From Bacteroidota bacterium (lineage in GTDB: Bacteria; Bacteroidota; Bacteroidia; Flavobacteriales; Flavobacteriaceae), in NCBI GenBank assembly GCA_024279425.1, contig JAJRRO010000063.1:1-47442 (forward strand): a stretch of 47,442 nt of DNA. Direction: 5' to 3'. Positions within the stretch are counted from its first letter, which is position 1, and each line of letters opens with the position of its first letter. Shown piece by piece: positions 14,259-24,590 of this stretch. The notes beneath the pieces are model-generated. The model made no database searches, was not told the origin of the DNA, and saw only the letters and a list, made by a program, of their open reading frames with translations. The translations under genes and the position numbers were made by a program.

Positions 14259-15260
14259 TCAATAAAATTTACTGTAATTTTTTCTTCTTCGCTCTTTAAA
14301 GCGAGAGATATCAAAAACCAAAAACAGTTCCAGTGAATTAGGTATAAATTGTTTGGCTTGGGCTCCAAAGGGCATTCTATAGTTTAACCCAAATTCAAAG
14401 GTCTCCAAGGTAATACTCGTAGCAAGTCCTATTTCGGAGAAAGAAGCGGATTCCAAAAAATTAAAATGCTCATTAATTCCCAAGCTTACATTTCCCAAGA
14501 TCATTTCTTGGTAAAAATCCAATCTCGTATTGGGTCCTTGTAAGGAAACTGCATTGAAAAAATATAAATAAGAATATTCTGGTAATTTAGATTGGCCGAA
14601 TTCATTAAGGTCCATTTCATACCCAAATTGCCCAGAAACGAGCATGCTTAAATTTATATTATTCTCACTTTCCCTAGATGATATTTCTGGCTGATTTAAA
14701 TGTTTTACCGAAAGTCCAAAAAGCATGTTCATATCGTTATGCACTAAAAAGGAGGCGCCCATATCCAAGTATCCAATATTTTCTGAAGCCGTTATGGGAT
14801 CAATCGTATTTGCGCTAATCTGTCCTGTGAATATGTTAATTTGATCTTGAAAAGTAAGGTTGTTAAAATCAAACCTATAATTGCTGTAAGCTGCTGTTAT
14901 TCCTGGATACAATACCCATTCGTTCGGCAAAATTAATTTATACATATAACTTATGGCAGCTGAGGTATAATTAAAGCCAGAGTTATTTAAAGTGTTATTA
15001 AATAAATCAATTCCCAATTGAAAATTGTATTCCTCAAAAGAAGTAGAACCAAATGCATATTTATGCTGGGAATGTGATCCTTGGTTTTGGCTTGCAAATT
15101 CAGTTAACACCCCAATTCTAGTTTTGTCTTTAAAAGCATGAAAACTTGGATTTAAAGATGCAGGGGCCTTACTAAGATTATGCACGATTTTTTCTTGGGT
15201 ATAGACCCCAAACGAAATACAAATAAAGAGTAGGGTCAGTATACTTTGTTCTTTTATCAT
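14259..15260 (-). CDS. PorP/SprF-family type IX secretion membrane protein
   Basis: 333 residues with a signal peptide (to about residue 21, ISFGVYTQ). It then has the PorP/SprF pattern: an N-terminal HNLSKAPASLNPSFHAF segment (the family usually has N-P-A-x-x-G), repeated amphipathic strands, ENIGYLDMGASFLVHNDMNM, the FGLSVKHLNQPE motif in which family members read GxSxxHLxxP, and a C-terminal barrel end. Family proteins sit in the outer membrane and are needed for secretion or attachment of a cognate type B T9SS adhesin (SprF for SprB in gliding). Its ATG overlaps the adhesin stop codon by one base (TAATG), so the two form a translationally coupled pair. The C-terminal KERRRKNYSKFY tail is basic and unusual. 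Confidence 0.85.
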   Translation of the reverse strand: MIKEQSILTLLFICISFGVYTQEKIVHNLSKAPASLNPSFHAFKDKTRIGVLTEFASQNQGSHSQHKYAFGSTSFEEYNFQLGIDLFNNTLNNSGFNYTSAAISYMYKLILPNEWVLYPGITAAYSNYRFDFNNLTFQDQINIFTGQISANTIDPITASENIGYLDMGASFLVHNDMNMLFGLSVKHLNQPEISSRESENNINLSMLVSGQFGYEMDLNEFGQSKLPEYSYLYFFNAVSLQGPNTRLDFYQEMILGNVSLGINEHFNFLESASFSEIGLATSITLETFEFGLNYRMPFGAQAKQFIPNSLELFLVFDISRFKERRRKNYSKFY

Positions 15261-18200
15261 TATCGTAATATTGAGGCTTCGCCAGTTTTGGTTATTTGGT
15301 TATTTCCGGTGGTCGTTCCTACAAATAAGTATCGAAAAGACGTATTACTATACGGTTTTCCCGTGCTTAAATTACCATCCCAACCCCAATTTATGGGCAT
15401 ATCGCCAAAATCATGTGCAACGCTATAAATTAGGGCTCCCCACATATCGTAAATTTGAAAAGTGAATGAGGCTATTCCAGTAAATTCTCCTTGGAAATAA
15501 TCATTTATGCCATCTGCATTAGCGGAAAAAACATTGGGAAACATCACATCATAACCCTTACCAATTTGTACGCTTTGTTGTACTTCCTTGCTACAACCTT
15601 GCTGGTTATACAGTGTTAGTGTTGTGGTAAATATGCCCGGGAAGTTATAGCTGTGTGTGCTAACGGAACCCTCAGCATTTGGATCTACACTAATGATGGG
15701 GCTTCCATCCCCAAAACCCCACGATGCATAATCATAGCCGATTTCACTGGTATTGTTAAATCTAATGTCTTCTTTGGCCAATAAAAGACCCGTAATTTCA
15801 AATTCCTCTGAGCTATAGGTAAATGTAGGCTGCATTACTCCAGCGCTTAACGGCATTGTAAACCCACATCCTTGATTATTTACCACATTTAATGTGGCAT
15901 TTTCCAATGGATTTGCAATTTGTACGGCATATGTATCTATACCTGTTTTTACGGAAGGCATAAGAACATTTTCATAGTAAAAACTTAAATCACCACCTTG
16001 GTTATTAAAAATGGATACAGAAATACTGCCTGGATTTCCCAAACATAAGGACTGGTCAAAATAGGGCCCGTCCAATAGTTGTAAGGATTCTGTTTTGTTA
16101 AGGGTGATTATTTCTTTATAAAAATAAGATGGATCAATCTGTGTACAACCGTTTATAGTACTTGTAACCGTAAGTCTATATCTTCCCACTTCCAATCCAT
16201 TTAGTAAGGTAATATTTTGTCCTAAGGGTGTAAATACGGGTGCTGGATTATTTGTTGTGCCTGCTTCTTCTTTTTCCCATAAAATATCGTAAGGTCTATT
16301 GCCTCCGTTTAGGGCAATGGAAATAGCACCATCTGAGGTTGAACCACAGCTTACGAGGGTTATCGCCTTATCCACTGTAATAGGATCATATGCCGCGTTA
16401 AAAGTAAATTCAATTACCTCGGATGAACAATTTCTACTGTCAGTTATTGTTAACCCATACGTACCGGGCAAAGCATTAAAACTTGTAATGTCCTGTGCCA
16501 TAAAATTGTTTGGGCCAGTCCAGTCGTATAAGTAATTTGAAATGTTATTGGCATCAATAAAAGGACTTCCACCAGCAACTAAATTGTTATCTAGCGTAAA
16601 TGGGAAGGTTGCTTCACAGATTTCTAAAGTGTATAATTGAGTGCCCGCATAAGAAATAGCATCATAACGGTCCATAGTAAAAGATTGTACTACACATTGG
16701 TTGGTATCCGTTACGTAAATACTATGATTATCATTTGTAAGTGATGTAATGGTAGTTTCCAAAGTATTGAAGAAAACTGGAGTGCCATTATCTACAACAT
16801 ATTGATAAGGTGCCGTACCACCCTGAACAGCAACAGTAAAAGTTCTATTGGCATTTGTATCAAAACAATTTGGGTTTGTAGTCGTAACTTTTGTTGCGCT
16901 AAATAGTTGGGGAGCAACTATTTCAAAAGATTTAGTGCTGGTGCAAGGAGCGTTAGGGTCACTATTGGTATCGGTAACAATTACTTCATAGGTTCCTTCC
17001 CCTAAATTAGTAAGATTGGTACTATTGGTGGTGTAGCTTGTTCCGTTTTTATACCAGTTTATTTGCAGTTGGCTACTTGGATCTGCATTCACTTGAATAC
17101 TTATTTCAGCATTGGTATCACCAGCACATTGCAGTTGCTCGTTGGTAAGCTGCACATTGTTGATCGCAAGTTCTAGTTTGGAGGCCACGTTTGTCGTAAA
17201 TGCCGCTGTACATCCAATTTGGTCCGTTACAGATAGTACATAAACCCCAGGCACCAGATTCGTAATGTTTTCGGAAGAATACCCTACGTTATTTGGCCCT
17301 GTCCAACTAAAATCATAAGGAGGAAAACCACCGGTTACCGTTGTAGCTCCAATATTTAAGCTAATAGTGCCATCATTTTGTCCAAAACATGTCGCATTTT
17401 CCACAACAACGGAAGCTTCATCAAATTGTAAGCCCAAAGGCAGGGTAATTGTTTGTAATTCTTCCTGGCCACAGGAGGCATCTTTTACTTTTATAGTATA
17501 GGTAGCTCCTCCAGTTAAATTGGTATAGGTAATATTTGGATTGTTCGATGTTTGTACCAAGGTAGTGCCGTTGGGCCTAGTAAGCGTAAAGGTAAACGGG
17601 GCCATCCCTCCAGTACTGTAAGCTGTAATTGCTGTGTTGCAAGTATCTCCTATGTTTAGTGTTAAAAGCTCTGGTTCTGCAACCAAAAATGGAGAAGATG
17701 TTGTCCCACAGAATTCATTATAGACCGTTAATTGGTACACTCCCGCTGTTAGATCAGTAATGCTTAGTGTAGACGCTGTAAAGTTGGTATCCCCAATTTT
17801 AGTCCATTCATAGGTATTGGCAAGGGCGTTTGCTTGGGTAATTACATTGGAAGCACTTGCATTTGTTGAACTACCGGTACTGGCAAATGCTGTAAATGCT
17901 ATTCCGGCAATTTTTGCGGTCAATATAATTTCATTTGCATTGGTTGAGGCAATTACCTCGCTAAGGTTTGCTCCCGTAGCAGCATTTATATTTTGGGCAA
18001 GGGCTGCGGCCACTTCATCACTATTTTGGATCTGATTTAGGCCATTCAAGGTTACTTGATGCTCATAGACAATACCATTGATAATTAGACTGTAGGTATT
18101 ATTTAGCTCTGTAGTTCCCCAAAGGGAAATCGTATTGATTTGTTTTTGGGCAGTATTGCCTCCGGTAATTCTTCCATTTGGTATTACGATGCTTCCGTCA

Positions 18201-21200
18201 TTTCCTCCAAAGCAACTCACATTGCCAATGTCATTTGCATTAACAGCGTCATTATCTATAATTGGATAAGGGATGACTGTTACTAATTTGGGCGATGTTT
18301 CATCCGTACAAGAAACTCCATTTATACTACTGGTAACCACTCTTTTAAAATAGGTAGACGTATTGAGTGTACTTGGGGGGGTATAATTAGCCTGTGTTGC
18401 ATTGGTAACCATAGTGTATGATTGGTTGTCCGGAGAAGACCACCATTGATAGGTTATGGCTCCGATCCCTGTAGCTGACTCTTCTTCCACAATAGCATCG
18501 GGTTGATCACCTTCGCAAACACTTTGATTATCCCTTATTTTTCCAGCATATACGGCGTTGCCCGTTATGGTTATGGTATTTGTTTCTACCACGCAAGTAA
18601 GGTTGTTTAAAGAAGTTCTCGTGGTAGTTCTCTTGAAAAGTATCGTTCCTGTTGGAATTGGTGGAGCATATGAAGCAGTACTAACACCAGTATCCAACCA
18701 AATAACACCGTCGGTAGAAGTATACCAATTATAACTTTGGTCGTTAAAAGTACTACCCCCCGAAACCGCTAATGCCGCGGGCACATCGCCTTCACATATG
18801 GTTTGATTGTTGGTTAAGGTTCCCGGTACAATTTCGTCTGTGACCGCTACAACGATGATGTTGCTGTCTTCGGAACATACTACACCGTTTAAGGTCGAAA
18901 AAGCTGTTCTTTTAAAATAGGTGGTTGGAAAACTGCCGGCCATTGGATCGTAGGCATTATTTACCGCTCCATCTATTAAACTCCAGTTGGTATTATCTTC
19001 AGAAGAATACCATTGATAAGCCAGAGCGCCAGATGCTGTTCCATTAGTTGTATTATCCAATAAACCCGGGTCTTCTCCAAAGCATATTTGTTGATCACCC
19101 AGAACACTGCCCCCACTAACCACATTGATGATAACTTCAATCGTATTACTAAGTTCTTCGGGGCCGCATACATTTCCGTCAACAGTGGTCACATATCCTC
19201 TACGATAAAATTTATTGGATGTGAAGGCTATATTTGGGCTGTATGTAGCCCCTGTTGCACCAACTATTGCAGAAAAAGTAATAGCATCATCGGAATCATA
19301 CCATTGAAAACCCAAATAAGGTAAACCCTCTATGGTACTTACATTGCCAATTGTTGGTGGGACGGTATTATTACATATGGTACTATCGGAACCAATATCG
19401 TTTGCATTAGGCACTAAAACCACTACGGAATTACTATTTACAACACAGGTTACACCAGATATATCTGTACTATAAGTGGTTCTATAATAGGTCGTTGTTT
19501 GCGTCAGACCAGTTGGTGGATCATAACTTAAGCTTGTTGCTCCAGGTACTAGGGCGTTGTTTGCAAACCATTGAAAAGCAAGCGTTTGACCACTTGCGGG
19601 CGTTAGTTCTTCTATTACACTTGGATTACCGCCTTCACATATTACTTCTTCATTGGTGCCATTTGTACCATTGGCATTGGTGGTACCAACGGTTCCGGCG
19701 GTAGCATTTCCTCCATTTATTATCTCTAAAATATTACTGCCAACACTACACGAAACTCCGTTTAGAGTGGAAGTGGTCATTCTTTGATAGTAACTGTCTG
19801 CGTTGACAGCGGGGGGGTCGTAAGTAATGAAAGTAGCTCCTGGAATATCCGTAAATGTAATATTGTCATTGGAAATCTGCCATTGGTAACTTAAAGTTCC
19901 AGAGGCAAGTAGGGTAAAATTGGTGTCGAAGGCCAGCGGGTCTCCTTGGTTACATACCACAGTGCTTCCTGTTGCCCCCGAGGTGAATGTTATGTTATGA
20001 TTCGATGCATTATTGAACCTATTTACATAAATTATTATGGATTGTGTTATTGCTTCGCATGACGTAGTTGCCAGAGTTGCAGTTGCTTTTCTTCTATAAT
20101 TGGCTTCTAAGGCGTTGGAGTTGTTAGGGGTATATGTAGCTTGATTTGTGTTTGCAATATCAGACCATGTACTTCCATCTGCTGAACTTTGCCAAGTATA
20201 GGTTATTGTTCCGTTGGAAGCCGCATCGGCTAAACTAGTAAGAGGAGCAATGTTTGCTGAACCACAAACGGTTTGAGTTTGCGAAATTGCTCCTTCGGAT
20301 AGGGTAAGTAAGGTCACTAATGTTGGAAGACTAGTAGCCTCACAGGTATTCCCATTGCCGGTAAGGGTAACATTTCTTTTAAAATAAGCAGATGCTGTCA
20401 ATCCTGAAGAAAAACTTAAGCTCTCTCCGGTTTCTCCTGCAATTGTATTGTAATTAACATTATCTGTTGAAGAAAACCATTGGAAATTAATGCCAATTCC
20501 AGAAGTAGTTCCATTGGTAATACTTATAGTGGAAGGGGCTTCATTTTCACATACGACCTGGTTCGCTGAACCTTCCCCACCCGAAATTATGCCCGCAACA
20601 GTTATGGTAATTTCATTGGTATACTCCGAACAAACTTTGGCATTTAGAATGCTTGTATCCATTCTTCTGTATTGGGTAGAAGTTCCAAGTATTCCAGGCG
20701 TAAATGTCGAGCCTATAGCAGCGGGTATAACGCTCCAAGTTACTCCATTATCGGTAGACTCTTCCCATGCATAGCTCAAGTTTCCGGCTGCAGTTGTATT
20801 GCTTAGATTAATTAAGGTACTTGGCAGTTCTCCAGCACAAATACTTTGATTGTTCCCAATTATTCCTAGGCTAAGGTTGTTTACAAAAACGGTACTTTCT
20901 GTAGAATGTTCGTAACAAACTTTTTCATTGTTCGCTACAAGTGTTTGCCTTCTGTACCTTGTAGTAACTAAAGGTGCATTGGCAAAATTGAATATAGTAT
21001 TGGTTTCTCCATTTATATTTGTAAAATTTCCAGTGGTTGCAGATTGCCATTGATAGGTAATGTTTACATTGGAAGTAGTTCCATTTGTAATAACTATTGA
21101 ATTGGGTATTTCACCTTCGCAAATCGTTTGGTCCGCACTTGCATTGCCCCCGTTAATTTCGTCAAGAACTGTGACGATAATTTCATTGGTATAATCGGAA

Positions 21201-23344
21201 CAAGTAAACGCATTTAACAGTATACTATCTTGTCTTCTAAAAGAGGTGGTTTGCTGTAATGCGCTGGGTTGGTATTCCGCGTTGTTGGCCCCAGAAATAA
21301 CTATCCAAGAATTTCCATCAAATTGCTCCCATTGGTAAGAGACAGAACCAGTTCCCGTAGCATTGACACTGGATATTAACAAGTCTGGGACTGCGTTATA
21401 GCAAACAGTCTCAGCACCTGAAATACTTCCTACCATAAAATTAGTGAAAGTTATGGTTGCTACGGTACTTATTCCTTGGCAGCTTGCGCCAGATACCGTT
21501 GTAACCCTTCTAAATTCTTGTACCCCTGTAGTAATATTATTACTGGCGTCATAGATATTTTGTGTTGCACCGTTTATGTTTTCCCAATTACCTTGATTGC
21601 TTTTTTGCCATTGATAAGTTCCATTGTTTTCCCCATTGTTTACGGTTAGTAACTGTAAATCATTTAAAGAGCAGCTATTTTGATTAGATGTGGTCCCTCC
21701 TGCTATATCGGATATAACGGTGACAATGACCGTATTCGTTTCCGCAGCACAGATACTTCCGTTAAAGGTACTGGTATCTATACGTTTAAAATAAGTTGTT
21801 TGCGTAAGAACATTTGGACTATAGTTGGCATTAATCGCTCCGGGAATATTTATAAAATCAATATTGTTTGTAGAAGATTGCCATTGATACGATATTGCCC
21901 CTTGCCCGGTAGCATTAAGGTTACTCGTAAGTGTGCCAGGACTTGTGCCATTGCAAATAGTGGTATCTCCTTGGATCGAACCTTCTGTAAAATTATCCAA
22001 AGTTATTGTTCCAGTGGTACTCATACCCTGGCAAGAAGCTCCTTGCTGTGTGGTTATTCTTCTATAATAGGATATGGGGGTGTTTAAATTTATGGGCACA
22101 TAATTAGCAGCAGTAGCATTATTAATATCGGTAAAGTTAGTATTGTCCGTGGAGGCTTGCCATTGATAGGTCAGTGTTCCAGAGGTTGTATCGTCAGTTA
22201 CCGTAATGGCTTGTAGTTCCGAAGCATCACAAAGATTTTGATTAGATGCCGTGCCTCCTAAAACTGCTGAATTTACAACAATAATTACGGGTGTAGTTTC
22301 ATCGAAACAACTAAATCCGTTAATGACATTTGTTATTCTTCTTTTAAATGATGTGGATACTGCCAATATAGTGGGTTGATAAAAATTGTCTGTTGCCCCG
22401 TTAATGGGATTCCAAGTTCCCGAATCGTTTTTAAACCAATTGTAGACGGCTGCACCAGCAGGGGTTACCGCAACATCACTTGAGGTGCTTAACTGTTGAG
22501 GTGTGTCGGTGGTACAAATATTTTCATTATTCCCTTCTGTAATACTTCCTGGATAAATTTCATTTACGGTAATGGTTGCCGGGGTGCTTGTTAAAGTACA
22601 GGTTTCCCCATTTAGAGTAAAAGTGGTTAGTCGTCTATATTTACTTATCCCATTGGAAAAAGTATTATTGTCTACAACCAGTATTTCTGAATTGGAATTT
22701 GCAATGGGCGTCCAAATGCCGTTTTCGTCAATTTCCCATTCAAAGGTTCTGTTTTGGGCCACATTGGAACCCGTGACACTAATATTTTGTACATCTGCAA
22801 TAGCACATACTTCTTGATTTACCCCTGTTCCCCCTGTGAGCGAACTAAAAGAAATCGTGGCAAGTGTCTCATTATCCGTTAGTCCATTAACATTATTACT
22901 ATTGCCATCTAGTATATAATTTAAATTTCCGTCCGTTGTAGATGCATTTGGTATTAGCTGTATGCCAACATTTTCAATGGTAACAACATCTAAGGAACCC
23001 TGGCCGTTGGATGTAATAGTTATTTCCAACCTAGAAGCATTATTTGAGTCTTGGGATACCATTACATTAGTAATGTCCGTTCCTGTCTCTGCAAATGTGG
23101 TTGCATTTATTTCAAAGTTGGACGGCGCTTGGATAAAAAAGGTATAGATGCCAGCTTCGAAATCTGTTGCTAAGGATTCCGATAACACCAAATTTCCAAG
23201 ATTTAGTTCGGTTTGCGGCAGGTTGGTGCTGCATATATCAAAACTGGTATTCTGTAATATCGTGGTTACTTGTGCTAGACTGTACCAGGTATTAAAACCA
23301 AATAACAAAGTTAAAAAGACTAGCTTTAAGGTCGATTTTATCAT
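15260..23344 (-). CDS. Giant repetitive T9SS-secreted adhesin with gliding-motility C-terminal domain
   Basis: 2694 residues. A signal peptide (ending SLAQ, about residue 25) and an N-terminal strand-rich domain precede about sixteen Ig-like repeats of 80-95 residues (about 170-1650). Each repeat has a Cys pair, a Y/F-x-W-x-x-S core (for example TLTYQWQASTDN) and a YY-(K/R)-R-(I/T)-T-T motif. Next come SprB-type repeats opening with C-F-G-x-N-D-G-(S/T)-I, one interrupted by a foreign module (about 1730-1840). They are followed by a PKD-like domain (YASWGFGDGSP) and the type B sorting domain (VMFPNVFSANADGINDYFQG ... WDGNLSTGKPYSNTSFRYLF). It is expected on the cell surface, transported by T9SS with the coupled PorP/SprF protein, for adhesion or gliding. 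The many plus-strand frames inside it are shadows. Confidence 0.9.
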   Translation of the reverse strand: MIKSTLKLVFLTLLFGFNTWYSLAQVTTILQNTSFDICSTNLPQTELNLGNLVLSESLATDFEAGIYTFFIQAPSNFEINATTFAETGTDITNVMVSQDSNNASRLEITITSNGQGSLDVVTIENVGIQLIPNASTTDGNLNYILDGNSNNVNGLTDNETLATISFSSLTGGTGVNQEVCAIADVQNISVTGSNVAQNRTFEWEIDENGIWTPIANSNSEILVVDNNTFSNGISKYRRLTTFTLNGETCTLTSTPATITVNEIYPGSITEGNNENICTTDTPQQLSTSSDVAVTPAGAAVYNWFKNDSGTWNPINGATDNFYQPTILAVSTSFKRRITNVINGFSCFDETTPVIIVVNSAVLGGTASNQNLCDASELQAITVTDDTTSGTLTYQWQASTDNTNFTDINNATAANYVPINLNTPISYYRRITTQQGASCQGMSTTGTITLDNFTEGSIQGDTTICNGTSPGTLTSNLNATGQGAISYQWQSSTNNIDFINIPGAINANYSPNVLTQTTYFKRIDTSTFNGSICAAETNTVIVTVISDIAGGTTSNQNSCSLNDLQLLTVNNGENNGTYQWQKSNQGNWENINGATQNIYDASNNITTGVQEFRRVTTVSGASCQGISTVATITFTNFMVGSISGAETVCYNAVPDLLISSVNATGTGSVSYQWEQFDGNSWIVISGANNAEYQPSALQQTTSFRRQDSILLNAFTCSDYTNEIIVTVLDEINGGNASADQTICEGEIPNSIVITNGTTSNVNITYQWQSATTGNFTNINGETNTIFNFANAPLVTTRYRRQTLVANNEKVCYEHSTESTVFVNNLSLGIIGNNQSICAGELPSTLINLSNTTAAGNLSYAWEESTDNGVTWSVIPAAIGSTFTPGILGTSTQYRRMDTSILNAKVCSEYTNEITITVAGIISGGEGSANQVVCENEAPSTISITNGTTSGIGINFQWFSSTDNVNYNTIAGETGESLSFSSGLTASAYFKRNVTLTGNGNTCEATSLPTLVTLLTLSEGAISQTQTVCGSANIAPLTSLADAASNGTITYTWQSSADGSTWSDIANTNQATYTPNNSNALEANYRRKATATLATTSCEAITQSIIIYVNRFNNASNHNITFTSGATGSTVVCNQGDPLAFDTNFTLLASGTLSYQWQISNDNITFTDIPGATFITYDPPAVNADSYYQRMTTSTLNGVSCSVGSNILEIINGGNATAGTVGTTNANGTNGTNEEVICEGGNPSVIEELTPASGQTLAFQWFANNALVPGATSLSYDPPTGLTQTTTYYRTTYSTDISGVTCVVNSNSVVVLVPNANDIGSDSTICNNTVPPTIGNVSTIEGLPYLGFQWYDSDDAITFSAIVGATGATYSPNIAFTSNKFYRRGYVTTVDGNVCGPEELSNTIEVIINVVSGGSVLGDQQICFGEDPGLLDNTTNGTASGALAYQWYSSEDNTNWSLIDGAVNNAYDPMAGSFPTTYFKRTAFSTLNGVVCSEDSNIIVVAVTDEIVPGTLTNNQTICEGDVPAALAVSGGSTFNDQSYNWYTSTDGVIWLDTGVSTASYAPPIPTGTILFKRTTTRTSLNNLTCVVETNTITITGNAVYAGKIRDNQSVCEGDQPDAIVEEESATGIGAITYQWWSSPDNQSYTMVTNATQANYTPPSTLNTSTYFKRVVTSSINGVSCTDETSPKLVTVIPYPIIDNDAVNANDIGNVSCFGGNDGSIVIPNGRITGGNTAQKQINTISLWGTTELNNTYSLIINGIVYEHQVTLNGLNQIQNSDEVAAALAQNINAATGANLSEVIASTNANEIILTAKIAGIAFTAFASTGSSTNASASNVITQANALANTYEWTKIGDTNFTASTLSITDLTAGVYQLTVYNEFCGTTSSPFLVAEPELLTLNIGDTCNTAITAYSTGGMAPFTFTLTRPNGTTLVQTSNNPNITYTNLTGGATYTIKVKDASCGQEELQTITLPLGLQFDEASVVVENATCFGQNDGTISLNIGATTVTGGFPPYDFSWTGPNNVGYSSENITNLVPGVYVLSVTDQIGCTAAFTTNVASKLELAINNVQLTNEQLQCAGDTNAEISIQVNADPSSQLQINWYKNGTSYTTNSTNLTNLGEGTYEVIVTDTNSDPNAPCTSTKSFEIVAPQLFSATKVTTTNPNCFDTNANRTFTVAVQGGTAPYQYVVDNGTPVFFNTLETTITSLTNDNHSIYVTDTNQCVVQSFTMDRYDAISYAGTQLYTLEICEATFPFTLDNNLVAGGSPFIDANNISNYLYDWTGPNNFMAQDITSFNALPGTYGLTITDSRNCSSEVIEFTFNAAYDPITVDKAITLVSCGSTSDGAISIALNGGNRPYDILWEKEEAGTTNNPAPVFTPLGQNITLLNGLEVGRYRLTVTSTINGCTQIDPSYFYKEIITLNKTESLQLLDGPYFDQSLCLGNPGSISVSIFNNQGGDLSFYYENVLMPSVKTGIDTYAVQIANPLENATLNVVNNQGCGFTMPLSAGVMQPTFTYSSEEFEITGLLLAKEDIRFNNTSEIGYDYASWGFGDGSPIISVDPNAEGSVSTHSYNFPGIFTTTLTLYNQQGCSKEVQQSVQIGKGYDVMFPNVFSANADGINDYFQGEFTGIASFTFQIYDMWGALIYSVAHDFGDMPINWGWDGNLSTGKPYSNTSFRYLFVGTTTGNNQITKTGEASILR

Positions 23345-23833
23345 AACAATCGTAAAGCATTTTTAAACTTATATGAAATAATATTAGCTCATATTTGTAA
23401 GTAATAACTTATTTAACGATGGTGACCTAACTGTATTGCCATAAATTTCACAATAATTCACTTCAACCTTTTGTTTTGTTGTGAAACTGCATATAACAGT
23501 GGTGTATATTTTTATATGGATGCAACTATCTTTTAAAACCCACTCATAAATCAAAGTTGAAAAACATTCTAAAAGTGTCATCTATTTAAATGTTCTAAAC
23601 CATCATATTCAAATAGAAAAACCGGAACTGCAAGAAGGAGGCTAGGAAAGAAAAGAAGCTTGCTTTTGAAAAAAAAGGCCAAGTGCCACAAACGCAATTC
23701 TTATAAAATCCAAGACTACCTTCTTACCATGTAAGAGATTTGGCATTCTTCTTTTTAGGCATTTGTTTTGCTTTTAAAGGTTATTGAATATATTAAATCT
23801 GTCTCTTAGATTTAACCCTTTAAAAGTTCACTT
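23345..23833. other. Non-coding stretch upstream of the adhesin
   Basis: About 490 bases without a supportable gene. The adhesin promoter must lie in its left part (minus strand). A plus-strand frame around 23630-23735 (basic, Arg/Lys-rich) ends at a TAA and has no start or family resemblance. The right part leads into the truncated istB. Confidence 0.4.
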
Positions 23834-24496
23834 TTTGCTGACACTATACACATCGAGTACACCAATGATGAGCTGATAGTTTATCTAATGCAGTCGGAGT
23901 GGGACGACCGCCAGAACCGAAAGATAGAACGCCTGACCAAGGCCGCCAAGTTCAGGTATAGTGCCGTTATGGAAAATATCGATTACGACCCTACACGTAA
24001 TATCGATAAAAACCAGGTAAACCGTTTTGCAGGCTGCGACTTTGTAATGCAAAAGGAGAACATATTGATAACCGGAAGCCCGGGTGTGGGAAAAAGCCAT
24101 ATGGCATCCGCCATAGGCCATCAGGCATGTTCGTTGGGCCATAAGGTGATGTACTTCAACACTGCCAAACTCTTAACCATGCTCAAAACATCCAAGGCCG
24201 ACGGCTCTTATGTAAAGCAAATAAACAAGTTGGAAAAACAAGGTCTGCTCATATTTGATGACTTCGGACTTAAAGGCCTGGACAATATCAATAGACACTC
24301 CTTCATGGAAATCATCGAGGACAGACATGGAAAGAAATCCACCATAATCACCTCTCAACTACCTGTCGAGGCATGGCACAAGATCATAGGGGAACAGACC
24401 ATTGCAGATGCCATTTTAGATCGTCTAGTCCATACAGCACATAGAATAGACATCAAAGGAGAATCAATGCGAAAAAAATTAAAAAATAAACAGTAA
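23834..24496 (+). pseudogene. istB: IS21-family IstB ATPase, N-terminally truncated
   Basis: IstB-like helper ATPase of IS21 elements, an AAA+ protein that loads the IstA transposase. From the ATG at 23888 it has 202 residues: DDRQNRKIERLTKAAKFRY, the Walker A variant GSPGVGKSH (about 61-69), Walker B LLIFDDFGL, and the typical end IDIKGESMRKK. The match continues upstream of that ATG in the same frame (FADTIHIEYTNDELIVYL) to about 23834. There it breaks off, lacking about 40 N-terminal residues, including the usual start. No IstA gene precedes it. The downstream piece near 24550-24590 looks like the IS21 end. It is therefore an immobile remnant and probably not translated from its own start. 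Confidence 0.85.
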
Positions 24497-24539
24497 TTTT
24501 AACCACAATGGAATCGATTTTAAGCACTTAGTTTACTAT

Positions 24540-24590
24540 GCTCACTTTAATCCGGCGCACGTGGTATACTTTGACCGGCTCATCCAATAT
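24540..24590 (+). mobile_element. Probable right end of the IS21 remnant
   Basis: Downstream of istB the sequence GTGGTATACTTTGACCGGCT (24561-24580) resembles the GTATACTTTGACxGG stretch I recall near the 3' ends of Bacteroidota IS21 elements. A protein-coding reading frame on the minus strand terminates within it (stop at 24582-24580), which suggests the element cut that gene. The exact tip cannot be fixed without the second end. Confidence 0.4.

Noticed and set aside
15260-23344. DNA tandem repeat or CRISPR-like array in the adhesin gene
   Set aside because: The periodicity is at protein-domain level (80-95 residues) with divergent DNA. There are no short identical repeats with unique spacers anywhere in the window.
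15271-23366. Numerous plus-strand open frames opposite the adhesin
   Set aside because: They are antisense shadows created by the repetitive composition of the adhesin. None has a start context or recognisable domain.
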